Positions 18,400 through 27,672 of a DNA stretch of 64,000 nt are shown here, one piece after another. The DNA lies in NCBI RefSeq assembly GCF_009917385.1, contig NZ_QWLJ01000006.1:124001-188000 (forward strand), read 5' to 3'. The notes beneath the pieces are model-generated. The model saw only the letters and a list, made by a program, of their open reading frames with translations. It had not been told where the DNA came from and made no database searches. Position 1 is the stretch's first letter. Each line of letters opens with the position of its first letter. A program made the translations under genes and the position numbers. The DNA is from Roseburia sp. 1XD42-34 (GTDB taxonomy: Bacteria; Bacillota; Bacilli; Bacillales; Amphibacillaceae).

Positions 18400-19248
18400 A
18401 TGAAAATTAGTGTTAGTATGTACAGTCTTCATGCAAAAGTAAAACAGGGTAATCTATCTATTATACAATTTTTGAATTTCGCAAACAGACTTTCGATAAC
18501 AGGTGTAGAGCTGCTAGATATATATTGGCAGGATAAAAAACAAGAGCTAAGTCAAGTACAGTCAGCTTTAGAAAGAAATGGATTACAAGTAGCTGCTTAT
18601 GACGTGACAAATAATTTTGTCCGTTTACATAAGGAAGAACGATTGCATGAAATAAACAAGGTGATGGATGGAATCTATGTTGCTAAACAGCTTGGAACCA
18701 ATATCGTACGCGTGTTTTGTGGCAATGCTCACGATGCTATTTCTTTTGATGAGGCAAAGACGTACATTGTTGAAAGCTTAAAACAGTGTGCAGAAGTAGC
18801 TGAAAGGGAACGCGTGTTTTTAGCTATTGAAAATCATGGGTTACTAGCTGGGAGATCAGAACAAGTTTTAGAAATGATTCGGCTGGTCAATAGCTCCTTT
18901 GTTGTGGCAGCATTTGATACTGGTAATTTTTTATTAGTTCATGAACAGCCACTAGTAGCTTTAGAAACATTAAAAAGACAAATTAAACATGTGCATTTTA
19001 AAGACTTCCGTAATAAGCAAGCGGGAGAACATGCGCGAACTTTCCATTCAACAAAAGGAAAAGGGTTTATTGGCGTCATTCCTGGGGATGGTCTTGTTGA
19101 TCTCCGAGCAATTATGAACCAATTAACTATGATTCCTTACGATGGCTGGCTGTCGATTGAATATGAAGGGGACTTTGACCCAGAGATGGCTACTCAAAAA
19201 GCAGTCTCCAGGTTAAGAACGTTATTGCTTGAAGCAAATAGGAGTTAA
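18400..19248 (+). CDS. Sugar phosphate isomerase/epimerase, AP-endonuclease-2-like TIM barrel
   Basis: A 282-residue xylose-isomerase-like TIM-barrel protein. Metal-site elements are visible: LAIENHG (Glu), FDTGNF (Asp), KHVHFKD (His/Asp) and the C-terminal LSIEYEGD (Glu). Such proteins interconvert sugars or inosose derivatives and commonly lie beside Gfo/Idh/MocA oxidoreductases, as here. The start follows AGAAAGGGAAATAACG. The exact substrate cannot be read from the sequence; an inositol- or keto-sugar-type pathway fed by the upstream transporter is a reasonable inference. Confidence 0.85.
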   Translation: MKISVSMYSLHAKVKQGNLSIIQFLNFANRLSITGVELLDIYWQDKKQELSQVQSALERNGLQVAAYDVTNNFVRLHKEERLHEINKVMDGIYVAKQLGTNIVRVFCGNAHDAISFDEAKTYIVESLKQCAEVAERERVFLAIENHGLLAGRSEQVLEMIRLVNSSFVVAAFDTGNFLLVHEQPLVALETLKRQIKHVHFKDFRNKQAGEHARTFHSTKGKGFIGVIPGDGLVDLRAIMNQLTMIPYDGWLSIEYEGDFDPEMATQKAVSRLRTLLLEANRS

Positions 19249-19309
19249 AGCATCGCCAAGCTAAAGGTGTGTAAGAAGTATACTAAACTAATCCAGGGGG
19301 AATTTATTT

Positions 19310-20362
19310 ATGTTTAATGTAGGAATCATCGGTGTCGGGTCTATATCGTCGGCGCATATAAATGCATATCTCAACCATCCAGAAGTAACTATTTTAGCGC
19401 TGTGCGATATGAATCAACAGCGGCTAGAAGAAAAAGGAGAGGCATATCAAGTAAAGCATTTATATACCAATTATCAAGAGCTATTAGCTAATCCTTCTAT
19501 TGATGCGGTGAGCATTTGTACATGGAATAACACGCATGCTGAAATGACGATAGCTGCTTTGCAAGCAGGGAAACATGTACTCGTTGAAAAGCCACTTAGT
19601 ATGACCGTTGAGGAAGCGATCGCAGTGGAAAACGCAGCAAAACAATCAGACAAAATAGTCCAAGTTGGTTTTGTCCGTCGGCATGGAGTAAATGCACAAG
19701 TGCTTAAATCATTTATGGACCATGGAGAGATAGGAGAAATCTACTACGCAAAGGCAACTTGCTTAAGAAGACTAGGGAATCCTGGCGGCTGGTTTAGTGA
19801 GCGTATGAAGTCAGGCGGTGGCCCCCTAATTGATTTAGGAGTTCATATGATTGACTTATGCTGGTATGTAATGGGTAAACCAAAACCTGTATCAGTGGTA
19901 GGAAAAACATATCATAAATTGGGGAATCGCAGTAATATAGAAAATTTATCTTATTATAAGGCTGCAGACTATGACCCAAAACATAATAATGTAGAAGATT
20001 TAGCGAGTGCATTCATCAAATTTGACAACGGAGCCTCTTTATTTGTCGATGTTAGCTTCACGCTGCATTTGAAGCAAGATGAGATAAGTGTAAAGTTATT
20101 TGGTGACCAGGGTGGTGCAGAACTGGAACCAAGACTTAACATTATTACGGAAAAACACGATACGATCTTAAATATTGAACCACAAATAGACCATTCCTCA
20201 TTTCATTTTCCTGCTGCATTTTCCAAAGAGATTGCACACTTTGTGGAATGCTGTCAAACTGGTCGGGAGCCAATTGCACCTGTAGCAGACGGAGTTGTGA
20301 TCATGCGCATATTGGAAAAAATCTATGAATCAGCTCAAACTGGAAAAGAACAAATTTTCTAA
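19310..20362 (+). CDS. Gfo/Idh/MocA-family oxidoreductase
   Basis: A 350-residue NAD(P)-dependent sugar or inositol dehydrogenase. An N-terminal Rossmann fold (GIIGVGSISSAH at residues 4-15) precedes the catalytic-site EKP motif (VEKPLSM, about 95) and a C-terminal alpha/beta domain with GGWFSERMKSGGGPLIDLGVHMIDL. It begins after CAGGGGGAATTTATTT. It is the first of three such genes, consistent with a pathway of alternating oxidation and reduction steps on the imported sugar. Substrate unknown. Confidence 0.88.
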   Translation: MFNVGIIGVGSISSAHINAYLNHPEVTILALCDMNQQRLEEKGEAYQVKHLYTNYQELLANPSIDAVSICTWNNTHAEMTIAALQAGKHVLVEKPLSMTVEEAIAVENAAKQSDKIVQVGFVRRHGVNAQVLKSFMDHGEIGEIYYAKATCLRRLGNPGGWFSERMKSGGGPLIDLGVHMIDLCWYVMGKPKPVSVVGKTYHKLGNRSNIENLSYYKAADYDPKHNNVEDLASAFIKFDNGASLFVDVSFTLHLKQDEISVKLFGDQGGAELEPRLNIITEKHDTILNIEPQIDHSSFHFPAAFSKEIAHFVECCQTGREPIAPVADGVVIMRILEKIYESAQTGKEQIF

Positions 20363-20539
20363 GAATACAAGGGTCGGATTTAGAGGATAAGTGAACATGA
20401 AAAGTGGCACCAATGTTATAGCTTATGCAAAAATCGAACTATTTCATCTTCATTTTAAAAAAATAGTATGAACAATGAGGACTAGCATGATTTTTTTATT
20501 TCATTGCTAGCCAGCCATAAGTAAACAGGAGGAACCAAA

Positions 20540-21262
20540 ATGCAACTTATTATCGTTGATCATTTAAAAAAACTAAAATTAATATCAGAGGGAGCCTCGT
20601 ATAAAGTGGTGGATAGCTGGGAAGCATTAGACTCCACAGACAGAGTTAATACCTTTTTTGTTGCGAATAATCAAATCGCTAAGGAGGCTGTAAAAAAAGC
20701 CGATCGAGTGATTGCACCTTCAACAGAAGCAGAGAAGTTTTTGTCTGCAAAGGAGATGTATGTTTACTTCGATTTAGCTGCATATCCTTTTTTTCAAAAG
20801 CTACAACAAATTATCGAGGCAGATGTTAAGAAAAAAGGTGTTTTACGCTTGCACCGTGCAACGAAACAACCAGCATTTTTCCCAGTTTGTAAAGAAGATA
20901 TCTTAGTTTGTACCTATCTTTTTGGAGAAGTATGTAACTTATATGTGAAGCATAGGAGCAACTCTAAACAGGCACACACTGTTATTATGGTGCAATTCAC
21001 CACTGGAGCCGTAGCTCACTTGGAATATACTATAACTAATTATGAAAAACTGACGTTTGATTGGAGTGGAGACAGGACGATTGCAGAATTTGATAGCAAT
21101 GAGATGGCACCAATAAAAACGACGTCTTCTCTAGATTGCTCCGCATCCCTTTATCATACGATTGATACTGTACTTAGTTCTTGTAAGCCGTTAAATAGTA
21201 AACTACAAAATAAAATGAATAGCTTGGAAAATCAATTAATGAAAGCAGGTTGGAATCTATGA
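20540..21262 (+). CDS. Half-size protein resembling the C-terminal part of Gfo/Idh/MocA oxidoreductases
   Basis: A 240-residue protein without a recognisable Rossmann GxGxxG or EKP motif. The middle part (about 100-190, including FGEVCNLYVKHR and TTGAVAHLEYTI) looks like the C-terminal beta-sheet domain of this oxidoreductase family. The start has a strong site (CAGGAGGAACCAAA), and the stop overlaps the next gene's ATG as ATGA, so it is expressed and coupled. It may be a degenerate catalytic paralogue acting as a partner or regulator of the next enzyme, or simply decaying. Assignment is tentative. Confidence 0.6.
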   Translation: MQLIIVDHLKKLKLISEGASYKVVDSWEALDSTDRVNTFFVANNQIAKEAVKKADRVIAPSTEAEKFLSAKEMYVYFDLAAYPFFQKLQQIIEADVKKKGVLRLHRATKQPAFFPVCKEDILVCTYLFGEVCNLYVKHRSNSKQAHTVIMVQFTTGAVAHLEYTITNYEKLTFDWSGDRTIAEFDSNEMAPIKTTSSLDCSASLYHTIDTVLSSCKPLNSKLQNKMNSLENQLMKAGWNL

Positions 21263-22242
21263 AGATAGGTATAATGAGCATGGCTCATATGCATGCACAT
21301 AGTTATATAAAAGCATTAAAAGCAATTCCTCATGTAGAAGTGGTTGGTATATTTGATGACAATCAACAGAGGGGAGCTACTGCTGCGAATACATACCAAA
21401 CGGTTCACTTTATAGATCAAGCTGCCTTTTTACAACAGGAAATGGATGCTGTCATCATTTGCAGTGAAAATTATAGGCATAAAGAAATGGTGGTCCAAGC
21501 AGCAAAAGCAAAGAAACATATTTTATGTGAAAAACCGATTGCAACAAAAGTTGAAGATGCTCTTGAAATGATAAATATATGTAATCACCATCAGGTTATT
21601 TTACAAATTGCATTTCCAGTCAGGTTCAGTGCACCTATCAGAGTATTAAAGCAACGAATTGATAATGACGAGCTAGGAGAAATCATTGCCTTTCGCACAA
21701 CAAATCGTGGACAAAATCCTGGTGGTTGGTTTATTGATGAGCAGAAATCAGGTGGAGGGGCCGTGTTAGATCATACGGTGCATATGGTTGACATTATGCG
21801 CTGGTACTCTGGTGAGGAAGTTAGTGAGGTTCGAGCATTCGTTGATTCTTCTTTTCATGATATCGATATTGATGACATGGGTTTATTAACAATTGGATTC
21901 AAAAACGGAATTATTGCCTCCCATGACCCAAGTTGGTCAAGATTCCCCGAATATCCTACATGGGGAGATGTAACAATAGAAGTTATTGGAACGAAGAAAA
22001 CAGTAAAAGTAGATGCTCTGCAAGAACATGTTCGCTTGTATCAACATGGGGACAAGCCGTTGCGACAAGCTTTTTATGGAAATAACATGGATTATGCTTT
22101 AATAAACGATTTTGTGGATTGTGTAAAAATGAATCGCAGTCCATCTATTACGGGCATGGATGGCTTAAAAGCAATGGAGGTCGCGCTTGCTGCTTATGAA
22201 TCAAATCGTAAACAAGAAACGATAAATTTATCCCGCATGTAA
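21259..22242 (+). CDS. Gfo/Idh/MocA-family oxidoreductase
   Basis: A 327-residue dehydrogenase-like protein with the CEKPIATK motif (about 92-99) and GGWFIDEQKSGGGAVLDHTVHMVD. The N-terminal nucleotide loop is atypical (GIMSMAHMHAHSY in place of GxGxxG), so cofactor binding may differ. The ATG overlaps the preceding stop (ATGA) and is preferred to a TTG three codons earlier. The last codons (Arg-Met-stop, GCATGTAA) are the same bases that flank repeat family B at 25495-25502, so insertion of the repeat probably supplied this gene's end. Confidence 0.85.
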   Translation: MKIGIMSMAHMHAHSYIKALKAIPHVEVVGIFDDNQQRGATAANTYQTVHFIDQAAFLQQEMDAVIICSENYRHKEMVVQAAKAKKHILCEKPIATKVEDALEMINICNHHQVILQIAFPVRFSAPIRVLKQRIDNDELGEIIAFRTTNRGQNPGGWFIDEQKSGGGAVLDHTVHMVDIMRWYSGEEVSEVRAFVDSSFHDIDIDDMGLLTIGFKNGIIASHDPSWSRFPEYPTWGDVTIEVIGTKKTVKVDALQEHVRLYQHGDKPLRQAFYGNNMDYALINDFVDCVKMNRSPSITGMDGLKAMEVALAAYESNRKQETINLSRM

Positions 22243-22245
22243 GGT

Positions 22246-22360
22246 GCCGTAAGACTCCCACTTCGCAAGTAGATAATCTGTACAGCTTCAAGTCTAAGTG
22301 GGAGAAAACGGCACTTAAATACCTTATTTTGTAAGCGTCCATTCCGCCATGTCATTGTGA
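22246..22360 (+). repeat. Dispersed repeat family B, copy 2 (3' end missing)
   Basis: Begins GCCGTAAGACTCCCACTTC and contains GTCTAAGTGGGAGAAAACGGCAC and TTATTTTGTAAGCG, like the other family B copies, but loses the terminal GTGGGGGATGAA hairpin. The bases just before it (CCGCATGTAAGGT) also match those before copy 3. Confidence 0.75.
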
Positions 22361-22480
22361 AGAATATCTGGTGTTCATTGAAACTCTACCCTTAGCGAGC
22401 ATGAGCAAGGTATATTGCTGCTATGGAATAAAAAGGGAAGCGAATTATACTCAAATAGTAAGTGTAGGTGAAAATTAACT

Positions 22481-23521
22481 ATGAAAAAAGTAAAACTCGG
22501 TTTTATTGGTGTAGGTGATATCGCGCAAAGTAGACATATTCCATCATTTCAAGCTTTAAAGGAGAAAGTGGAAATAGTAGGTGTGCACGATGTGAATGTA
22601 ACACGGGCACAAGAGGTGGCAAAACAATTTGGTATTCCATATGTGTACTATCAATATGATGATTTATTTCCAAATGTGGATGCAGTTGTAGTTTGTACAC
22701 CTAATAAATTCCACCATGAAATAGCGATTTCAGCACTAGAAGCGAATGTTCATGTACTTTGTGAAAAGCCAATGGCAATAACATATGAAAAGGCCCAACG
22801 AATGCTGCAAGCCGCACAAAAAGCAGATAGATTGCTTGCAATAGCATACCAGTATCGTTTTACAGAGGTAGCACAGCTTGCTAAACAAGCTGTGCTGCAA
22901 TATGAAATTGGTGAACCATTAGTAACTAGAATCCAGGCAATGCGAAGAAGAAAGGTCCCGGGCTGGGGAGTATTTACGAACAGAGAATTACAGGGTGGAG
23001 GGAGTTTAATTGATTTCGGTTGTCATTTTTTAGATTTAGCTATTTGGCTATTAGGTAATCCTAAGCCGATCGAAGTAATGGGGAAAACATATAATCGTTT
23101 AAGTAAAACACCACATCAAATAAATGATTGGGGACCATTTGATCACGAAACTTTCGATGTAGATGATCACGTATCGGGCTATATTACATTTGAAAACAAC
23201 CTCTCCTTATTATTTGAGTGCTCTTGGGCAGCAAATATAAAGGAGGATGTAAAGCATCTAAGTATTAGTGGTGATCACGGTGGGTTAAGTGTTTTTCCTT
23301 TTGAATTGTACCAACCTAAACTTGGAACTCTGATGAATAGCATTTCTGAGGCCAAAGCTGATCTAATTAAAGCTGGGATGCATCAGGCTGAAAATTTTAT
23401 AGATACCTGCTTAGGAACAGATGAATTGGTCGTTAAGCCTGAAGAAGCGTTAAAGGTAACGAAAATGATCGATGCGCTTTATCAAAGTAGCGAGATAGGA
23501 ACTAGTATTATACTTCAATAA
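22481..23521 (+). CDS. Gfo/Idh/MocA-family oxidoreductase
   Basis: A 346-residue NAD(P)-dependent oxidoreductase with GFIGVGDIAQSRH (residues 7-19), CEKPMAITYEKA (about 95) and the C-terminal GGGSLIDFGCHFLDLAIW. It is the third complete member of this family in the cluster. The start follows GTAGGTGAAAATTAACT, a moderate ribosome site. A strong palindromic terminator follows 69 bases after the stop, closing the sugar cluster. Confidence 0.88.
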   Translation: MKKVKLGFIGVGDIAQSRHIPSFQALKEKVEIVGVHDVNVTRAQEVAKQFGIPYVYYQYDDLFPNVDAVVVCTPNKFHHEIAISALEANVHVLCEKPMAITYEKAQRMLQAAQKADRLLAIAYQYRFTEVAQLAKQAVLQYEIGEPLVTRIQAMRRRKVPGWGVFTNRELQGGGSLIDFGCHFLDLAIWLLGNPKPIEVMGKTYNRLSKTPHQINDWGPFDHETFDVDDHVSGYITFENNLSLLFECSWAANIKEDVKHLSISGDHGGLSVFPFELYQPKLGTLMNSISEAKADLIKAGMHQAENFIDTCLGTDELVVKPEEALKVTKMIDALYQSSEIGTSIILQ

Positions 23522-24010
23522 AGTGCAAGGGAGTAGGCGGAAAATTGCAAGAAGTCTACGATTTACTAAATTTATATTAAAGAAGGGTATTTGTGTTTAT
23601 AAACACAAAAGATTCTCTTTAAATATAAACATCGTCTATCTGATAACAAATGTCCTAATTCTATCTTCAATAACCAGTCTTGAAAAATCTTTTCAACCTA
23701 ATATATAGACTCTATGGTCCGATTCGGGTAAAGTATGTATAATTGTACGCTATTAGAGTAGAACCCTGTCATTTTTAGGTATAGTAAAAGGGAATTTTAG
23801 GTTGATGATAGACCGTGGTAGTACAGTTATAGTTATCTTCTACTCTATCATAGTACCTATACTAGTGAAAATCGGCTCATTATCCTGTTGTTGTAATAAA
23901 AATTAGGTTACAATGTAGCGAATAGTGTATGGCTTATTTTCATAGTGTCGTTTACTGATACCAATCTTTACAAAAAATATCAAACTAACTTTATAGGGAG
24001 GATCCTTTTA
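23522..24010. other. Intergenic region after the sugar cluster
   Basis: Apart from the palindrome at 23590-23609 I see no supported gene. A 61-codon frame at 23523-23708 runs through the palindrome, lacks a ribosome site and is rejected. The rest is AT-rich and should contain the promoter for the small membrane protein gene. Confidence 0.4.
23590..23609 (+). terminator. Palindromic terminator after the oxidoreductase gene
   Basis: TTTGTGTTTATAAACACAAA is a perfect 20-base palindrome. Flanking AAAGAAGGG and TTCTCTTT partly extend the stem, and T-rich sequence follows. Confidence 0.55.
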
Positions 24011-24268
24011 TTGTTTGCAGATATAATGTGGGGTAGCTTAGGGATTATACTAATTATCGCCGTATTTCTTACCATTAGAAAAAGAAAGCTGGCGGGGGTA
24101 ACGGGATTTAAAAGTGCACTTACACCAATTTGTTTCTTTTTGATAGTATTTGTGAACATATTGGCATATTTCTTTGGATTCATGGGATTATTTAGCTGGT
24201 TGATTAGTGTTCTTCTGCTTATTTTAGCTGCGTATTTTACAAAATTCTTCTCAGTAGCGACGGACTAA
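24011..24268 (+). CDS. Small three-helix membrane protein of unknown function
   Basis: An 85-residue protein, almost entirely hydrophobic apart from a basic loop (TIRKRKLAGVTGFKS) between the first and second of about three membrane helices. I chose the TTG at 24011 because GGGAGGA lies 8 bases upstream; a GTG at 23945 would extend the frame but has no ribosome site. It is followed by a convergent AEC transporter gene. I do not recognise a family. Confidence 0.6.
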   Translation: MFADIMWGSLGIILIIAVFLTIRKRKLAGVTGFKSALTPICFFLIVFVNILAYFFGFMGLFSWLISVLLLILAAYFTKFFSVATD

Positions 24269-24285
24269 CGCCTCTTTGGTTAATA

Positions 24286-25209
24286 TTAAAATAACAGACG
24301 TGATAAATAAATAACTGCTGTTACAGTAATGGTACTAAATACAGTAGAAAATAAAACAATTTGTGCGGCAAAGGTTGGGTGATTATCGTATTCTTGTGCA
24401 ATAACAGAACTGTTTACTGCTGTGGGCATTGCGGATGCAATAAATAGAGCTTGTGCTACAAGCCCGTCCATTTGCAGTAAAAATATAATCCCTAGAGCGA
24501 CAAGTGGCCCAAGAACGAGGCGGAGAGCTAAGCTTACATAAACGGTTGGCAGACTAGAGCTCAGACGAAGCTGGGCTACTTGAGCACCCAAAGTGAGTAA
24601 TGCCATGGCCACCATCGCATCAGCAATATAATTAGCCGGAACCCATATAAAAGTTGGAATGGAAACTTCTGTAATATTTAACAAAATACCTGCTACCATG
24701 GCATATAGTACAGGCATTTTAAAATAGCTTAGAAATGCTTGGAGTTTACCAATTTTAATCGATTGTAATGAAAAAATGCCATAAGAAAACAAGAGGATAT
24801 TTTGCAAAGTTAAGATAATAACTTGAATGGACATCGCCAGTGGATCACTTTTAAAAACTAAATCATTCACAGGGACACCATAATTGCCAGAATTAAAGAA
24901 AAGGATGCTGTTGGAAAAAGTAGTGGCTCTCCCTTTATCGAAACCGATAAGCTGTGCGGTAATGGTTGCTATTATATAGAGTATAATGATTAATAGAATA
25001 AAAAACACCAAAATTTGTAGTAAAAGCTGTCCTGAAAAAGCGGTATTATACAGTTTAACAAAGATAAACCCAGGTACAAGAAAATAAATATTTAGTCTTG
25101 CGAGCGTTTGTAAATCAAGATCGAATTTTCGCTGCAAGAAAAAGCCTATCCCCATAATCATAAAAACAGGCAAGATAACATCTTTTAAGATAATTAGAAA
25201 TTCTTCCAA
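24286..25209 (-). CDS. AEC-family (auxin efflux carrier-like) transporter
   Basis: A 307-residue membrane protein with about ten hydrophobic segments in two inverted halves, and the NSGNYGVPV and PTAVNSSVIAQEY motifs of the crossover regions typical of AEC/YfdV-type carriers. Members export or exchange small organic acids. I chose the TTG at 25209 (read leftward) because AAAGGAGAGAGG lies just before it; a longer frame from 25239 starts inside the ribosome-site region. Stands alone, convergent with the small membrane protein. Substrate unknown. Confidence 0.85.
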   Translation of the reverse strand: MEEFLIILKDVILPVFMIMGIGFFLQRKFDLDLQTLARLNIYFLVPGFIFVKLYNTAFSGQLLLQILVFFILLIIILYIIATITAQLIGFDKGRATTFSNSILFFNSGNYGVPVNDLVFKSDPLAMSIQVIILTLQNILLFSYGIFSLQSIKIGKLQAFLSYFKMPVLYAMVAGILLNITEVSIPTFIWVPANYIADAMVAMALLTLGAQVAQLRLSSSLPTVYVSLALRLVLGPLVALGIIFLLQMDGLVAQALFIASAMPTAVNSSVIAQEYDNHPTFAAQIVLFSTVFSTITVTAVIYLSRLLF

Positions 25210-25503
25210 ATCCTCTCTCCTTTCATTGCTTAATAACATTTATTATTTACGACATATTCCTTTAGTTAACATGAGTAAAACGTTATTTTCCATTTATTAT
25301 GTATATACCAGTTAATTTCACAAATACAAACGTAGGGTAACTAACCTGCTGAAATTTTAAATTCGAGGGCAGCAATCCTTTTTAAAATACGCAAAATAAA
25401 TGCCGACATATATAATTTCTGTTGTTTCCTTGATTGTAAGCAATTATTGCACTGGAAAGAGGCACTGTCAACTTCTCATCGGAATTTACCCTGCATGTAA
25501 GGT

Positions 25504-25656
25504 GCCGTAAGACTCCCACTTCAAAATTTTTAGTTGAAATAAAAGGGGCTAAGTGGGAGAAAACAGCACCTAAATGCCCGATTCGTTTAGCTGCCTTTAG
25601 GTCACACCCCTCTAAGTTCAGTAGGAGGTGGAAGAAAGTTCTTACGGAATGAAGGT
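25504..25656 (+). repeat. Dispersed repeat family B, copy 3
   Basis: Starts GCCGTAAGACTCCCACTTC and has CTAAGTGGGAGAAAACAGCACCTAAATGCCCGATTCG in broken form, then GCCTTTAGGTCA. The 3' end is rearranged (AGGAGGTGGAAGAAAGTTC) compared with copies 1 and 4. The preceding TGCATGTAAGGT matches the flank of copy 2. The hairpin CCCACTT...AAGTGGG is preserved. Confidence 0.75.
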
Positions 25657-25798
25657 TCATTTTATATCAAGTTATCCTTCAAATTATATCTATAACTATG
25701 CATCGCGTTGGCTACCAAAAAGTGAATGATAATACTGTAAAATGACGTGGATTAAGTGCATAATAGAATCATCAGAATGAGCAATGGGGGGAATTATA

Positions 25799-26476
25799 AT
25801 GAGTTTCAAGTGGAGTAGGGAAGCGGAAAAACAATGGGATGAGCGGGCAGAATCTTGGAATGAACGCAGTAAAAACATGTGGGAGTCAGGTAGTAGGAGT
25901 GGCATTATCCCTTTTGTAAGCCAATATATGAGTCAGAATGATCATATATTGGACATTGGTTGTGGCGATGGCTATGGAACTTTTAAATTATATGAACAAG
26001 GTTACCAAGTGACTGCGCTGGATATTTCCTCTGTAATGGTTCAATATGCAAAACAACAGCTTCCTAATGATATAATGGTTATGCAAGGAGATGCACTGCA
26101 ACTTCCATTTTCTACTAATGCATTTGAAGCAGTAATGGCGATTAATGTTTTAGAATGGACGGAAAAACCTAAGCAGGTCTTACAAGAATGGAAGCGAGTC
26201 GTAAAAACAGGCGGCTATTTATGTGTAGGAATTTTAGGACCTACTGCTGGTCCGCGTGTAAATAGCTATCCACGTTTACATGGAAAAAAAGTGATTTGTA
26301 ATACGATGATGCCTTGGGAATTGCAACAGTTATGTAAAGAGTTGAATTTAGAGTATGTGGATGGATATGGTGTGCTTAAGCAAGGTGTAACCAAAAACAT
26401 GTATGAGCGTTTATCGCTTGAATTACAACAAGCGGTATCTTTTTCATGGATATTTATGTTAAGGAATGGTGGTTAG
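25799..26476 (+). CDS. Class I SAM-dependent methyltransferase
   Basis: A 225-residue methyltransferase. Motif I (ILDIGCGDGYGT, about 46-57) binds S-adenosylmethionine, and the acidic strand-2 end (VTALDIS) and MQGDALQLPF complete the site. It starts at the ATG at 25799 after GGGGGGAATTATA; an ATG at 25784 lies within that ribosome site. The next gene follows 5 bases after its stop, so the two form an operon. The substrate is unknown. Confidence 0.85.
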   Translation: MSFKWSREAEKQWDERAESWNERSKNMWESGSRSGIIPFVSQYMSQNDHILDIGCGDGYGTFKLYEQGYQVTALDISSVMVQYAKQQLPNDIMVMQGDALQLPFSTNAFEAVMAINVLEWTEKPKQVLQEWKRVVKTGGYLCVGILGPTAGPRVNSYPRLHGKKVICNTMMPWELQQLCKELNLEYVDGYGVLKQGVTKNMYERLSLELQQAVSFSWIFMLRNGG

Positions 26477-26481
26477 GTTTT

Positions 26482-26787
26482 ATGAATAACAAAGATAAAA
26501 TAATCATTGACCATTACCAGCAAAATGAAAAAATGATGATTCTTGTATTTGCCCAGTGGTGTGTAAATAATGAGTTAGACCCGTTAGCGGTTTATTACAA
26601 AGCCTATCCCTATCAACAGCAAAACAAGGTGCTGGAAGAAATGATGGAGCAGACAGTTGCGAAAGAAGAAGCCGATTTTATTGCAACAGAAACGGTTCTT
26701 CAAGTGCTACAGTTATTTGGTAACGACGATTTAGCGTTTACCATACAAGAGGAAGCCGAGAATTTTAAAAAAAGCTCACATAAATAG
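26482..26787 (+). CDS. Conserved-looking small cytoplasmic protein, function unknown
   Basis: A 101-residue soluble, acidic, helix-rich protein (FAQWCVNNELDPLAVYYKAYP, QVLQLFGNDDLAF). The ATG at 26482 follows the methyltransferase stop by 5 bases with GGTGGTTAGG as ribosome site. I do not recognise a family; co-transcription with the methyltransferase is likely. Confidence 0.65.
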   Translation: MNNKDKIIIDHYQQNEKMMILVFAQWCVNNELDPLAVYYKAYPYQQQNKVLEEMMEQTVAKEEADFIATETVLQVLQLFGNDDLAFTIQEEAENFKKSSHK

Positions 26788-26799
26788 ACGACGTTTGCA

Positions 26800-26837
26800 A
26801 GTAATAGGTTATCTGCACGGATAACTTATTACTTTTT
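26800..26837 (+). terminator. Intrinsic terminator after the methyltransferase operon
   Basis: AGTAATAGGTTATC pairs with GATAACTTATTACT (one bulge) around a short loop, followed by TTTTT at 26833-26837. Confidence 0.8.
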
Positions 26838-26890
26838 GGTGTTAATAAAAACTGCTTAAGAAGCGTATTATTTTATCACGTATATAAAAC

Positions 26891-27039
26891 GCTGTAAAAC
26901 TACCACTGTTCCAGCGAGACAAGTCGAAGTGAGAGATAACAGCACCTAAACAGCCCTATTTCGTAAGCGGCCTTTAGGTCATATCATTATGGTATTAATA
27001 ATCAATCAGTGGGGGATGAACGAAAATCCCTGCTAGTGA
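26891..27039 (+). repeat. Dispersed repeat family B, copy 4
   Basis: Begins GCTGTAAAACTACCACTG and holds AGTGAGAGATAACAGCACCTAAA, CCTATTTCGTAAGCGGCCTTTAGGTCAT and the terminal GTGGGGGATGAACGAAAATCCC. It is the copy closest to copy 1 at the 3' end. It ends 5 bases from the stop of the leftward GyrI-like gene, as copy 1 ends 8 bases from the leftward AraC-type gene. Confidence 0.8.
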
Positions 27040-27043
27040 AGAT

Positions 27044-27502
27044 TCACTTTATGGGCACACATATTTCGCAATGCGGATTGCTAAACATATCACCAGTATA
27101 TCTTTCCAAAATGGGTCTATTTTCTATTTGATATCCCTTCGCTTTTAAGTCCGGAAAAATCGTCGTGTACGCTGTTGCAATATGTGCAGCTGTATGTTTG
27201 ATTTCATAAACAACGTATTTCCCGCCAGAAAGTTTACGTTCGTTAATGGATTCGTCCATTATTTGGTATTCATCAGAGATTACAATACAAGCATCAAATC
27301 GACAGTTTTCAGGTGAAGTTATGTCTGGGTTATCCTGAGGAATAGCAAAAATAGTTGCCGATTGAAGGATTTTCTTTTCAGCAGCCCATTTTTTTAACCT
27401 TTCCATGACTTTGATGTTTTCCGGACCATATGGACCAATTCGTCGCATAAAAGCAATACGTAAACTAGGGATAATTTCAATTTTTGATTTCATTTTATTC
27501 AT
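27044..27502 (-). CDS. GyrI-like / effector-binding-domain protein
   Basis: A 152-residue single-domain protein of the SbmC/GyrI-like fold: IEIIPSLRIAFMRRIGPYG at the N-terminus, then FDACIVISDEY, GGKYVVYEIKHT and the C-terminal CEICVPIK, all typical of this family. These domains bind small hydrophobic or cationic ligands, and some inhibit gyrase. The start at 27502 has GAAGGAAC just before it; a frame beginning 15 codons earlier would read through that site. It is a single gene. Confidence 0.8.
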   Translation of the reverse strand: MNKMKSKIEIIPSLRIAFMRRIGPYGPENIKVMERLKKWAAEKKILQSATIFAIPQDNPDITSPENCRFDACIVISDEYQIMDESINERKLSGGKYVVYEIKHTAAHIATAYTTIFPDLKAKGYQIENRPILERYTGDMFSNPHCEICVPIK

Positions 27503-27672
27503 GTTCCTTCTTCCTCTCTTTTTTGTTGCACATTGCAATCGTAGCATCCTTTAAAATGGATTGCTATATATTTTTAAAATTTTTTAAAAAATAGGTTATC
27601 AAAAAAGAAGAGCAACACATACTATCATGTATTATCCCTTCTCATTTGAAATGTCTTCGTTCCGCACTATTG

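Noticed and set aside
23523..23708. A 61-codon open frame after the oxidoreductase gene
   Set aside because: No ribosome site, runs across a perfect palindromic terminator and shows no recognisable protein features.
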